A DNA stretch of 16,640 nt, from assembly GCA_938003575.1 (NCBI GenBank), contig CALKYG010000015.1:1-16640 (forward strand), read 5' to 3'. This document shows positions 1 through 7,093 of the stretch, in pieces. A program made the position numbers and the translations under genes. Each line of letters begins with the position of its first letter. The stretch's first letter is position 1. The notes below the pieces were generated by a model, which was given only the letters and a program-made list of their open reading frames with translations, was not told the DNA's origin and ran no database searches. This DNA is from an uncultured Alphaproteobacteria bacterium (GTDB taxonomy: Bacteria; Pseudomonadota; Alphaproteobacteria; Caulobacterales; Parvularculaceae).

Positions 1-177
1 GGCCCCAAAGAACCATTCAGCTGCGTCGAAATCCGGCTCATCGAAAGCCAGCCGGTCCTTCGCCGCCTCTTCCGTCACTGCGATCGACTTCATCGCGCCA
101 AGCAGCCACGAAACGGCTACCAGAATCGCAACCCCTGCAATCGAGACAGCGAGTTCGATCAGCAGCTCCCGGCTCAT
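1..177 (-). CDS. Hypothetical single-pass membrane protein, 3' end outside the window
   Basis: An open frame starts at ATG 177 and runs off the left edge; 59 codons are visible. It begins MSRELLIELAVSIAGVAILV, has one hydrophobic helix at about residues 8-28, and continues into a mixed soluble part containing LAFDEPDF (about 43-50) and AAEWFFGA at the edge. The coding sense is supported by its position 12 bases downstream of the ndk stop, in the same direction, and by its ordinary codon use. I recall short alphaproteobacterial membrane proteins with a similar membrane helix followed by an FDEPDF-like motif, but no function is known to me. It may be co-transcribed with ndk. The full length cannot be judged. 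Confidence 0.62.
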   Translation of the reverse strand, partial: MSRELLIELAVSIAGVAILVAVSWLLGAMKSIAVTEEAAKDRLAFDEPDFDAAEWFFGA

Positions 178-189
178 TTCAAAGAAGCG

Positions 190-612
190 TCAGCCGACGA
201 TTTCAGCGCCGGCGAAGAAATACGCTATTTCCTCCTTCGCGGTTTCAGGCGCGTCAGAGCCGTGCACGGAGTTTTCCCCGATCGATTCCGCGAACTCTGC
301 GCGAATGGTGCCTGGCGCGGCTTTCTTCGGGTCGGTCGCACCCATGATCTCCCGATTGAGCGCAATCGCGTTGTCACCCTCGAGAACCTGAACGACCACC
401 GGGCCCGAAATCATGAAGTCGACGAGCTCGCCGAAAAACGGCCGTTCCTTGTGGACAGCGTAGAAATCTTCCGCCTGCTTGCGCGTCATCCAGATACGCT
501 TCGAGGCGACGACGCGAAGACCGCCCTCTTCGAATTTTGCGACGATCTTGCCGGTAAGATTGCGGCGGGTCGCGTCCGGCTTGATGATCGAAAAGGTGCG
601 CTCAAGCGCCAT
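190..612 (-). CDS. ndk: Nucleoside-diphosphate kinase
   Basis: Cytosolic enzyme that moves the gamma-phosphate from ATP to other (d)NDPs through a phosphohistidine, balancing NTP and dNTP pools. The 140 residues match the usual bacterial length. Visible signatures are the N-terminal [11 protein letters not shown] with Lys11, the [10 protein letters not shown] strand (about 70-79), and the active-site stretch NSVHGSD, in which His117 is the phosphorylated residue. The ATG at 612 is preceded by CAGGAG (complement of 619-624) at good spacing. It is followed after 12 bases by a small membrane-protein gene. The upstream gap of about 146 bases to the EF-hand gene is large enough for its own promoter, but I cannot pick one out. 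Confidence 0.97.
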   Translation of the reverse strand: MALERTFSIIKPDATRRNLTGKIVAKFEEGGLRVVASKRIWMTRKQAEDFYAVHKERPFFGELVDFMISGPVVVQVLEGDNAIALNREIMGATDPKKAAPGTIRAEFAESIGENSVHGSDAPETAKEEIAYFFAGAEIVG

Positions 613-758
613 GGTCTGCTCCTGTCAGGTCCGGTGGGTCGTCATTTGGCGGGTTCCCTATCAACCTGCGCGCACCGCCGCAAGGTCGCCCGCGCAGCCC
701 CCAAGCGCCGCGGTCAGAATGCCGCGCCCACTGGAAAGACGGCGCGCAATGGCAACCT

Positions 759-1349
759 TTAAAACAGCTCGCCTGCGACAAGGGCCGCTGATTCAGCATC
801 ATCGAGAGCGCCATCGAGGTTTTCGTCTGCGGCGTCGAACTTTCTTGCGAAGGCGGTGCGAAGATCGTCGGCAGTCAAAGCGCCGTCCGCACCCGTGATG
901 GCTGCATAGCTTTCGTCAAGCGGCGAAACGCCCGCAATCGGCTCTTCAGGCAGGGCCTCCACCACCGCCTCGACACCTCCCTCCTCCGAAAAGACGTCGG
1001 TAATCGTATCGACAGGGCCCTCGACCGGGGCCGAGGGCGCCAGCAATGCGGCAAGCGCGTAAAACTCAGTCGGTGTAAGCGCGCCGTCTCCGTCGCCGTC
1101 CGCCTGATTGAAGGCCGCATCCGCCGCGGCCGTCAACGCTTCCTTGGTGCGAATAGACGCAAGATCGAATTCAAACGGCGCTGCAAAGACGTCGGCCGCT
1201 TCCGCCGCCTCATCGGAGAGGTCGATCGACGTGTCGGCCACCGGGACTTTATCTGCTGCCTCGCTCGCCGAGCTGTCTGGCGCCTTATCCGCACAGGCCG
1301 CGAGCGCCGCCGCCAGCGCCGCAGCGCCAACCCATCCCGCTCTTCTCAT
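759..1349 (-). CDS. EF-hand domain lipoprotein
   Basis: Predicted 196-residue envelope lipoprotein. MRRAGWVGAAALAAALAAC is a signal peptide with lipobox LAAC, so Cys19 would be acylated. The mature protein is Ala/Asp/Glu rich. Two canonical calcium loops are visible: residues 84-95 (D-G-D-G-D-G-A-L-T-P-T-E) and 175-186 (D-E-N-L-D-G-A-L-D-D-A-E). A degenerate third, ITGADGALTADD, lies near 151-162. The start at 1349 was chosen over an ATG 45 bases upstream because GGGAGGAAAC sits just before it and the signal peptide begins there. The gene is divergent from the ABC-F gene. Calcium binding is a family inference; the physiological role is unknown. A Ca2+ antiporter is encoded 3.4 kb away, but no link is shown. 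Confidence 0.82.
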   Translation of the reverse strand: MRRAGWVGAAALAAALAACADKAPDSSASEAADKVPVADTSIDLSDEAAEAADVFAAPFEFDLASIRTKEALTAAADAAFNQADGDGDGALTPTEFYALAALLAPSAPVEGPVDTITDVFSEEGGVEAVVEALPEEPIAGVSPLDESYAAITGADGALTADDLRTAFARKFDAADENLDGALDDAESAALVAGELF

Positions 1350-1392
1350 CGTTTCCTCCCTCACGCTTCGGGGCGTTCTCCCCGGGTACGTC

Positions 1393-1398
1393 ATTATG
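1393..1398 (-). promoter_or_regulatory. Possible -10 element of the EF-hand lipoprotein gene
   Basis: On the minus strand CATAAT (five of six matches to TATAAT) lies about 44 bases upstream of the lipoprotein ATG, leaving a leader of about 37 bases with a good ribosome-binding site. No convincing -35 hexamer is seen at the right spacing, so this is tentative. Confidence 0.25.
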
Positions 1399-1442
1399 CC
1401 GACTTTACGCCCTAATAGCCCTGAGTATCGCCATTGGAAAAG

Positions 1443-1502
1443 GGCCGAAACGGCCGGTCCTTGCGCAGTCGCGGCGGCGCCGTTAGGCCCCCGGGAGGGG
1501 CC
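1443..1502 (+). promoter_or_regulatory. Two hairpins in the leader of the ABC-F gene, one covering the ribosome-binding site
   Basis: GGCCG-AAA-CGGCC (1443-1455) and GGCCCC-CGGGA-GGGGCC (stem 1486-1491 with 1497-1502) are perfect small stems ahead of the ABC-F start at 1517. The only Shine-Dalgarno-like run, GGGAGGGG (1493-1500), lies in the loop and right arm of the second stem, so folding would hide it. The stems are seen directly; a regulatory role is inference. Confidence 0.35.
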
Positions 1503-1516
1503 GCAAGCGACCGGAT

Positions 1517-3400
1517 ATGCTGCATATCAACGACCTGACCTACCGTGTTGAGGGCCGCCCGCTCTTCGAGCAGGCGACAGCCGCGATTTCCGAAGGATGG
1601 AAAGTCGGCTTCATCGGCCGCAACGGCGCTGGGAAATCGACGCTGTTGCGCATGATCAAGGGAGAAGTCCATCCTGAAGACGGGGAAATATCGCTGCGCA
1701 ACCGCCGACGGATCGGCGGGGTCGATCAGGAAGCGCCGGCCTCGGCGCGGCCCCTGGTCGATATTGTTCTTGAGTTCGACCGCGAACGGGCGAGCCTGAT
1801 CGAGGAAGCCGACAGGGCGGCCGATCCTATTCGAATCGCCGATATCCACACCCGACTCGCCGAGATCGACGCCCATTCGGCGGAAGCCCGCGCAGCCGCG
1901 ATTCTTTCCGGCCTCGGCTTTTCCGCGGCCGACCAAAAGCGTCCTGCATCCGATTTTTCGGGCGGCTGGCGGATGAGGGTCGCGCTCGCCGGCGTTCTCT
2001 TTTCGGCGCCCGATCTCCTATTGCTTGACGAGCCAACAAACTATCTCGACCTTGAAGGCGCAATCTGGCTTGAGAATTTCATCCGCCGATACCCCTATAC
2101 GGCGCTGATCGTCAGTCACGACCGCGATTTTCTCAACCGCACCGTCACGCACATTCTGGCGCTTGAAAATCGCAAGCTGACGATTTCGTCCGGAGATTAC
2201 GACACCTATGAAAGGAAGCGGCTTGAGGCGCGCGCCGCCACACTCGCCTTTCGCGCCAAGCAGGAAGCGCAGCGCCGCCACATGCAGGCTTTCATCGACC
2301 GATTCCGCGCGAAGGCGTCAAAGGCGAAACAGGCGCAAAGCCGGATAAGGGCGCTCGAAAAAATGCAGGTCGTCGCGGAACCTGTCGATGAGAAATCGAC
2401 TTCATTCAATTTCAGAAATCCGCAGCCGATGGCGCCGCCGATCATACGTCTTGTTGACGCGGATCTCGGGTACCGAGACGGAAAGACAGTGCTGCGCAAG
2501 GTGAATCTGCGCATAGACCACGACGATCGGATCGCGATCCTCGGCCCCAACGGCGAAGGCAAGTCGACGCTGGTAAAGTCGCTGGCAGGCCGCCTGCCGC
2601 TGCTCAGCGGCGAACTTTTCAAACACAAGAAGTTGAAAATCGCCTATTTTTCACAGCACCAGCTTGACGAATTGAAGCCTCATCAATCGCCTTACGAACA
2701 CGTGCGGGCGCTGATGCCGGATGGCACTGAAGCGCAGGTGCGGTCGGCGACCGCTTCGCTCGGTTTCGGCGCTGTAAACGCGGATACGAAAGTTCAGAAT
2801 CTCTCGGGTGGAGAAAAGGCCCGACTGCTCCTTGGCCTCATCACTTTTAACGGTCCGCACCTTATCATCCTCGACGAGCCGACCAACCATCTCGACATTG
2901 ACGCGCGCGCCAGTCTTGCCCAAGCGCTCAACGATTACACTGGCGCGGTCATCATGATCACGCACGACGCACATCTTGCGAGCGGGGTCGCTGATCGGCT
3001 CTGGCTCGTCAAGGACGGCGCCGCACGCCCCTTCGACGGCGACCTTGACGACTACCGTACGCTCGTCCTTGACGCGCAAAAATCTGAACCCTCAATTGGC
3101 GACCGCAAGGCGACGGACCCTCGCCTCGCCGCACGCCAGAATTCAGCGGCGCTTCGCGAACAGCTGGCGCCGCTGAAGCGAAAGGCCGAGGCGGCCGAAG
3201 CGCGACTCGACGAGCTGAACGCAATCTTGCCGCGCCTTGACGCCGCGCTTGCCGAACCCGGCCTTTACGAGCGTGACATCGCGCGTGCGACCAAACTGCA
3301 AAAGGAGCGCGCGGCGCTCGTAGGTGCAATTGCCGCGCAGGAGGAGGCCTGGCTTGCCGCGCTCGCGCTCTATGAAGCTGCGAAAACGGCGGCCGGCTGA
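1517..3400 (+). CDS. ABC-F family ATPase, YheS-like
   Basis: Soluble protein with two ABC domains and no membrane part, of the ribosome-associated ABC-F group; 627 residues, close to E. coli YheS. Domain 1: Walker A GRNGAGKST (34-42), signature FSGG (147-150), Walker B LLLLDEP (167-173), switch His in SHD (200-202). Next is a charged helical linker (about 230-290), the P-site tRNA interaction motif region of ABC-F proteins. Domain 2: GPNGEGKST (343-351), LSGG (429-432), LIILDEP (449-455), THD (482-484). A C-terminal Ala/Arg/Glu-rich coiled coil covers about 535-625. Both ATPase sites look intact. The ATG at 1517 begins the usual MLHINDLTYR strand. Family members act on stalled or starting ribosomes; whether this one does or confers drug resistance is not shown. 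Confidence 0.93.
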   Translation: MLHINDLTYRVEGRPLFEQATAAISEGWKVGFIGRNGAGKSTLLRMIKGEVHPEDGEISLRNRRRIGGVDQEAPASARPLVDIVLEFDRERASLIEEADRAADPIRIADIHTRLAEIDAHSAEARAAAILSGLGFSAADQKRPASDFSGGWRMRVALAGVLFSAPDLLLLDEPTNYLDLEGAIWLENFIRRYPYTALIVSHDRDFLNRTVTHILALENRKLTISSGDYDTYERKRLEARAATLAFRAKQEAQRRHMQAFIDRFRAKASKAKQAQSRIRALEKMQVVAEPVDEKSTSFNFRNPQPMAPPIIRLVDADLGYRDGKTVLRKVNLRIDHDDRIAILGPNGEGKSTLVKSLAGRLPLLSGELFKHKKLKIAYFSQHQLDELKPHQSPYEHVRALMPDGTEAQVRSATASLGFGAVNADTKVQNLSGGEKARLLLGLITFNGPHLIILDEPTNHLDIDARASLAQALNDYTGAVIMITHDAHLASGVADRLWLVKDGAARPFDGDLDDYRTLVLDAQKSEPSIGDRKATDPRLAARQNSAALREQLAPLKRKAEAAEARLDELNAILPRLDAALAEPGLYERDIARATKLQKERAALVGAIAAQEEAWLAALALYEAAKTAAG

Positions 3401-3460
3401 TTCCCTTCTCGCGCAAACAGGCGAACTTTGGCATCCTGGGGTCCGCGAAGGAGAGACCCG

Positions 3461-3757
3461 ATGAAAAAGCCGGCCGAGTGCGCCTCCATGGACGAGGTGC
3501 GCGCAGAAATAGACAGAATCGATCTCAGCCTCGTCGATCTTCTCGCGGCGCGATGGGCTTATGTCGACCGGATGTGGGCGTTGAAAAGAATGGAGGCGGC
3601 GTCGGCGAATGTGCCTTGGCGCAACCGCGCGGTCATTGAACGGGTCAAGAAACGCGCGGAAGGGTCAGGACTGCCCCCTGAAATGGCTGAAGCGCTTTGG
3701 CGGCAGATCATCGGCTGGGGAATCCAGTATCAGGATGAGCGCCTTCGCGACTCGTGA
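3461..3757 (+). CDS. Chorismate mutase, AroQ class (PchB-like)
   Basis: All-helical 98-residue AroQ-fold protein, expected to convert chorismate to prephenate or, if PchB-like, isochorismate to salicylate plus pyruvate. The N-terminus, EVRAEIDRIDLSLVDLLAAR, is classic for the fold. Aligned by eye with Pseudomonas PchB, the active-site residues fall on Arg14, Arg31, Lys42 and Gln91, and the opening MKKPAECASMDEVR resembles PchB closely. The start at 3461 is preceded by GAAGGAGAG; an upstream in-frame ATG at 3428 lacks this. It lies 60 bases after the ABC-F gene in the same direction. No pchA, salicylate or aromatic-pathway gene is nearby, so a general chorismate mutase role is as likely as salicylate synthesis. 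Confidence 0.85.
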   Translation: MKKPAECASMDEVRAEIDRIDLSLVDLLAARWAYVDRMWALKRMEAASANVPWRNRAVIERVKKRAEGSGLPPEMAEALWRQIIGWGIQYQDERLRDS

Positions 3758-3806
3758 ACTGCATTGCAGGATTTCAACGCCGCCGTTCCGCCGCTAGGCT
3801 TGTCGG

Positions 3807-4286
3807 ATGACGGAAAATCCATCCAGAGGCGAGATCAATCCCGCCATCGGCACCATGTTGCGATCGGCGCGCGACTTCCTCGCCCACGAGCATTCGCTGT
3901 TCCGCTCGCTTGAATTGCAGCCAATACTCATCGGCAAGGGAAAAGCGGAATTCTCAATGGCGCTCCCCGCCTCTTTTGCCGACGCGGACGGCGACGTGCA
4001 TGGCGGTCTTTATACGATCATTATCGATTCGATATTCGGACTTTGCGTTTTTACGGCGCTTGAGGAGATCAAGCCGATCGCTACGATCAATCTCCGCACA
4101 GACTATATCGGCGCAATTCGCCCAGGCGATCGGGCGGTCTGCGCAGCCGATTGCGAAGCGATCCGCGGCGACGTCGCATATGTCTCGGGCCGCCTGACGG
4201 CCGAGTCCGACGGCAGGCTGCTGGCGACCGGCGCAGGCGCTTTCATGGTCGGCACAAAGGGCCCGATCAAAGGGATGCGGCTATGA
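3807..4286 (+). CDS. PaaI-like hotdog thioesterase (first of a tandem pair)
   Basis: 159-residue single hotdog-fold protein of the PaaI/4HBT acyl-CoA thioesterase group, expected to hydrolyse an acyl- or aryl-CoA in the cytosol. The helix motif DVHGGLYTIIIDSIFG holds His65 and the presumed catalytic Asp74. The later strand IATINLRTDYIGAIRPGD (about 91-108) is typical of the family. It ends in an ATGA overlap with the next gene, a second hotdog protein, so the two are almost certainly co-translated and may pair. No strong ribosome-binding site precedes the ATG at 3807. The substrate cannot be told from sequence. Confidence 0.85.
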   Translation: MTENPSRGEINPAIGTMLRSARDFLAHEHSLFRSLELQPILIGKGKAEFSMALPASFADADGDVHGGLYTIIIDSIFGLCVFTALEEIKPIATINLRTDYIGAIRPGDRAVCAADCEAIRGDVAYVSGRLTAESDGRLLATGAGAFMVGTKGPIKGMRL

Positions 4287-4681
4287 CGGACAAACTCGAA
4301 AGAGTCCGTGAATTCGCGTCACATGCGCCCCTCGCCGCATGGCTCGGCTTTGAGGCGCTCGCCGGCGATCCGATCGCCTACAAGTTGACCTTTAATGAAA
4401 CGCATATCGGAAACCCCGCCATTCGCGCGCTTCATGGCGGCGTCATCGCCGCCTTTCTTGAACTTGCGATGCAATCCGACCTTTATGCAAGGGTCGGCAA
4501 AAGGGTTGTCACCGCAAACATCGCGGTCGATTATCTCGCGTCGTCGCGACCGGAGGACATGACCGGCCGGGTGAAGGTTCTGCGTGAGGGGCGGCGGATC
4601 GCCTTTATGGAGGCGACCGGCTGGCAATCCGGCGAAACACGGCTGGTCGCAGTCGCGCGCGCCTGCTTCACGTTGGGCTAG
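4283..4681 (+). CDS. PaaI-like hotdog thioesterase (second of a tandem pair)
   Basis: 132-residue hotdog protein starting at the ATG that overlaps the previous stop (ATGA, 4283-4286), with AAAGGGA about ten bases ahead. A longer frame opens upstream inside the first gene, but the overlap start is the natural one. The family motif is ALHGGVIAAFLELAMQ with His51 and Glu60. The acidic residue nine places after the His is Glu here, against Asp74 in the first protein. In hotdog enzymes both Asp (PaaI type) and Glu (Arthrobacter 4-hydroxybenzoyl-CoA thioesterase type) serve at the active site. ANIAVDYLASSRPED follows in the expected place. It could be an active enzyme or the partner of a heteromer; substrate unknown. 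Confidence 0.84.
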   Translation: MTDKLERVREFASHAPLAAWLGFEALAGDPIAYKLTFNETHIGNPAIRALHGGVIAAFLELAMQSDLYARVGKRVVTANIAVDYLASSRPEDMTGRVKVLREGRRIAFMEATGWQSGETRLVAVARACFTLG

Positions 4682-4761
4682 AATTTTTCATCGGGCGCCT
4701 CTAGCGGAATGCTGGCGCACGCCCGACATGTAGCGGGCCCCTATCCCGGAGCGTCTTCCCT

Positions 4762-5718
4762 ATGGATTGGCTTTCAATCGCCGGCGGCCTCATCGTACTG
4801 ACGATCGGGGCTGAGATCCTCATACGCGGATCGACAGCCCTTGCCCGTCAGATGGGCGTTTCCGACCTGCTGATCGGGCTCACTCTTGTCGGATTTGGAA
4901 CCTCCACGCCTGAACTCGTCTCGAGCATCCAGGCGGCCATTATTGGTTCACCCGGCGTCGCGATCGGCAATGTCGTCGGTTCGAACATCGCCAACATCCT
5001 CCTCATTCTGGGGCTTTCCGCCCTTATCGCCCCTTTCGCAGTTGAGAAGAAAGCCTTTTTGCGCGACGGCGCCGTGGTCCTCATCGCAACCCTCGCCGCA
5101 ATCGGCGTATCAATGACAGGTGAGTTCAGCCGAGCGGCCGGATTCTGTTTCGTCACGGCGCTCGCCGCCTACATTCTATATGCGTTCTACAGCGAGCGGC
5201 GACATCCAGATTCGCCCAAGGCCGAGCAGCATGCGGCGGCCGGCGCTGAAGCGCCGGCGGGACCGAAATCGCCTTTTCTCGACATCCTGATGGCTGTCGG
5301 AGGTCTCATCCTCCTTGTCGTCGGCGCAAAGTTTCTGGTGACAGGCGCCATCAGCGTTGCGAGCGCGCTCGGCGTTTCCGAAACAATCATCGGCCTTACG
5401 GTCGTGGCGATCGGCACTTCCCTGCCCGAACTCGTCACATCGATCATGGCGGCCCTTCGCGGAAAATCCGCACTCGCGCTTGGCAATGTCGTCGGTTCGA
5501 ATATCTATAATCTGTTCGGCATTCTCGGCGTCACAGCGGCCATTCACCCGGTCGCGGCCCCTGCTGAAATCGTCGCGTTCGACAATTGGGTGATGCTAGC
5601 CGCCACGCTTGTCATGATCCTGTTCTCAGTGACGCGAAGCAGGCTCAATCGACTTGAAGGCGCTGTGATGGTTGCGGGTTATGCAGCCTATTTGACGTGG
5701 CTTGTCATCAACGCTTGA
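4762..5718 (+). CDS. Calcium/sodium antiporter, YrbG/CaCA family
   Basis: Inner-membrane cation exchanger of 318 residues made of two inverted halves. The alpha repeats are clear: GFGTSTPELVSSI...GNVVGSNIANILLILG (about 45-84) and AIGTSLPELVTSI...GNVVGSNIYNLFGILG (about 217-256). Each carries the acidic PEL and Asn-rich GSN motifs that bind Na+ and Ca2+. About ten hydrophobic segments are visible, split by a charged cytoplasmic-type loop (about 144-172, His/Ala/Glu rich). The repeat is strong enough to show in the DNA: GGCAATGTCGTCGGTTCGAA occurs twice. The ATG at 4762 has CGGAG about ten bases upstream. The gap to the thioesterases is 80 bases, so it may have its own promoter. It is convergent with the nlpD-like gene. 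Confidence 0.93.
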   Translation: MDWLSIAGGLIVLTIGAEILIRGSTALARQMGVSDLLIGLTLVGFGTSTPELVSSIQAAIIGSPGVAIGNVVGSNIANILLILGLSALIAPFAVEKKAFLRDGAVVLIATLAAIGVSMTGEFSRAAGFCFVTALAAYILYAFYSERRHPDSPKAEQHAAAGAEAPAGPKSPFLDILMAVGGLILLVVGAKFLVTGAISVASALGVSETIIGLTVVAIGTSLPELVTSIMAALRGKSALALGNVVGSNIYNLFGILGVTAAIHPVAAPAEIVAFDNWVMLAATLVMILFSVTRSRLNRLEGAVMVAGYAAYLTWLVINA

Positions 5719-5724
5719 AAAGAA

Positions 5725-5746
5725 AGGGCTCCCCGAAAGGAGCCCT
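5725..5746 (-). terminator. Intrinsic terminator of the nlpD-like gene, possibly bidirectional
   Basis: Perfect 8-bp stem AGGGCTCC/GGAGCCCT (5725-5732 with 5739-5746) and a CCGAAA loop. Read leftward it is followed by TTTCTTTT (complement of 5717-5724), a U-rich tail, so it fits termination of the leftward transcript about 63 bases after that gene's stop. Read rightward it directly follows the antiporter stop (5718) but lacks a U run. Confidence 0.8.
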
Positions 5747-5808
5747 GAGAGGATGCAAGAGTCACGCAATTATTCTTATTCAACTCAACTAAGACGCCCC
5801 TCTCCGGC

Positions 5809-7017
5809 CTACAGCGATCCAAGCAGAGCAACAGGATCTACGGACTTCAAGTTCTGCCTGATTTCAAAATGCAGCTGAGGCTCGTTCGCCGCCCCCGACT
5901 TGCCGACCTTCGCAATGACTTGCCCCTGGCGAACGCGGTCGCCTTTTTTCACGAGCATGGCGTCATTATGCGCATAGGCGGTCACATATCCGTCCTCGTG
6001 CTTAATGAGAATCAGATTGCCGTAACCTTCCAGCTCTGATCCGCGATAGACAATTTCACCGTCGGCCGCAGCGCGCACCGGCGTGCCGACCGGCGCCGCT
6101 ATATTGACGCCGTCATTGCGCTTGCCGGTCGCCGACAGGCCGTAGGAGCCGATAATCTTTCCCTGAACCGGCCAATCAAACATTGTCGGTTTTTTCGGCG
6201 CCGGCGCCTCATAGGAGACGGTTCGCGCGATATCGGCGACATCGCCGGCCGACTGTGAGGCGGCCGTGCGCTGGCCGCTTGCCGACCCGCCGCTTGGAAT
6301 GCGCAGGGTCTGGCCGACAGATAACGTATACGGCGCACGCAGATTGTTGACCGAAGCCAGTTGGGCGACGCTTGCGCCAGTAGCGCGGGAAATCGAAAAG
6401 AGCGTCTCGCCCGGACGAACGACGTGCGCCGCGTCAGGCCGCGAAGAGACAGTGTTGACCTGTGCAGATCCCGTCGCCGAGGCATGGGACGGCGGAACCG
6501 AATTCGCCGGCACGCGCACCGTCTGTCCAACCGACAGCGTATAAGGCGGCCTTAAACTGTTCAGCGCAATGATCGATTGCGGCGACGCACCGGTGCGCCG
6601 CGAAATTGCGTAGACCGTATCGCCGGGCAGCACGGTCACCTGCCCCGGGAGATCCTGAACCGAATCGTTGGAAATCGGCGGCGGCGCCTCAGCGATATAG
6701 ATGGGCCGGTTATCATAGGTCGTCCGGTCCTGCCGATAGGTTTCCGTCACCGGCGCCAGCGGGGAGAGCCCGCCCGATTCAACCGCCGGATAAATTCCTT
6801 CGCGATAATCCGGCTGCTGATAGGGCGCCGAAGCGTAAGCCGGCGCCGGTGCGCGATACGCCGTTCGCGCAGGCTGATATTGTCCGGGAGCGGTGTAAAT
6901 GCGGGCCGGCTGCGCATTAGGCTGCGTGCCGTAAACAACAGGCGCGTGGTTATGAGAACCGCAGCCTGCGAGCGCGCTGGTCGACAAAAGCGCCAATGCC
7001 CACCCAAGCTTCTTCAT
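5809..7017 (-). CDS. NlpD/DipM-like LysM-LytM lipoprotein, probable amidase activator
   Basis: 402-residue envelope lipoprotein. MKKLGWALALLSTSALAGC is a signal with lipobox LAGC (Cys19). A Pro/Tyr/Gln-rich linker follows, then two LysM peptidoglycan-binding modules (about 127-170 and 198-240, each with PYTLSVGQT and an R-V/I-P end), then a C-terminal M23/LytM domain (about 288-396). The LytM metal site is degenerate: where active enzymes have His and Asp there are Asn301 and Asn305 (NDGVNIAAP), and the first His of the H-x-H pair is Gln381 (QLHFEI). E. coli NlpD shows comparable loss and activates amidases rather than cutting. Start 7017 follows GGAGG; a longer in-frame ATG at 7065 would spoil the signal peptide. 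It sits after surE as in many proteobacteria. A CtrA-type box lies upstream. Confidence 0.9.
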   Translation of the reverse strand: MKKLGWALALLSTSALAGCGSHNHAPVVYGTQPNAQPARIYTAPGQYQPARTAYRAPAPAYASAPYQQPDYREGIYPAVESGGLSPLAPVTETYRQDRTTYDNRPIYIAEAPPPISNDSVQDLPGQVTVLPGDTVYAISRRTGASPQSIIALNSLRPPYTLSVGQTVRVPANSVPPSHASATGSAQVNTVSSRPDAAHVVRPGETLFSISRATGASVAQLASVNNLRAPYTLSVGQTLRIPSGGSASGQRTAASQSAGDVADIARTVSYEAPAPKKPTMFDWPVQGKIIGSYGLSATGKRNDGVNIAAPVGTPVRAAADGEIVYRGSELEGYGNLILIKHEDGYVTAYAHNDAMLVKKGDRVRQGQVIAKVGKSGAANEPQLHFEIRQNLKSVDPVALLGSL

Positions 7018-7054
7018 TGCGGCCTCCAGCAGCGTTTCGTTCGGCGTTAACCTA

Positions 7055-7085
7055 ACAGTAACCATTGGTCCACTTCGGTTAACAA
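7055..7085 (-). promoter_or_regulatory. Possible promoter of the nlpD-like gene
   Basis: On the minus strand TTGTTA (7085 to 7080) and TACTGT (7060 to 7055) are separated by 19 bases, or TTACTG by 18, giving a leader of about 30 bases to the GGAGG and ATG at 7017. The -35-like hexamer lies within the TTAA-N7-TTAA box, the arrangement known for CtrA-activated promoters. Hexamer matches are modest. Confidence 0.35.
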
Positions 7086-7093
7086 GCAGTTAA
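7079..7093. promoter_or_regulatory. CtrA-type operator, TTAA-N7-TTAA
   Basis: TTAA (7079-7082), seven bases CAAGCAG, TTAA (7090-7093). This is the full consensus of the CtrA response-regulator box of alphaproteobacteria, and on the minus strand it reads TTAA-N7-TTAAC as in the preferred form. It lies 62-76 bases upstream of the nlpD-like ATG, in a 111-base gap. A weaker second match, TTAA-N7-GTAA, is at 7047-7061. Binding is inferred from the motif only. Confidence 0.6.

Noticed and set aside
262..762. Plus-strand frames opposite ndk
   Set aside because: ndk on the minus strand is unambiguous; these have no conserved features.
4691..4726. Inverted repeat TCGGGCG ... CGCCCGA between the thioesterase and antiporter genes
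   Set aside because: The loop is 22 bases and no U run follows; too weak to call a terminator in GC-rich DNA.
6298..6639. Repeated DNA within the nlpD-like gene
   Set aside because: Explained by the two LysM modules; it is a protein-domain repeat, not a mobile or regulatory repeat.
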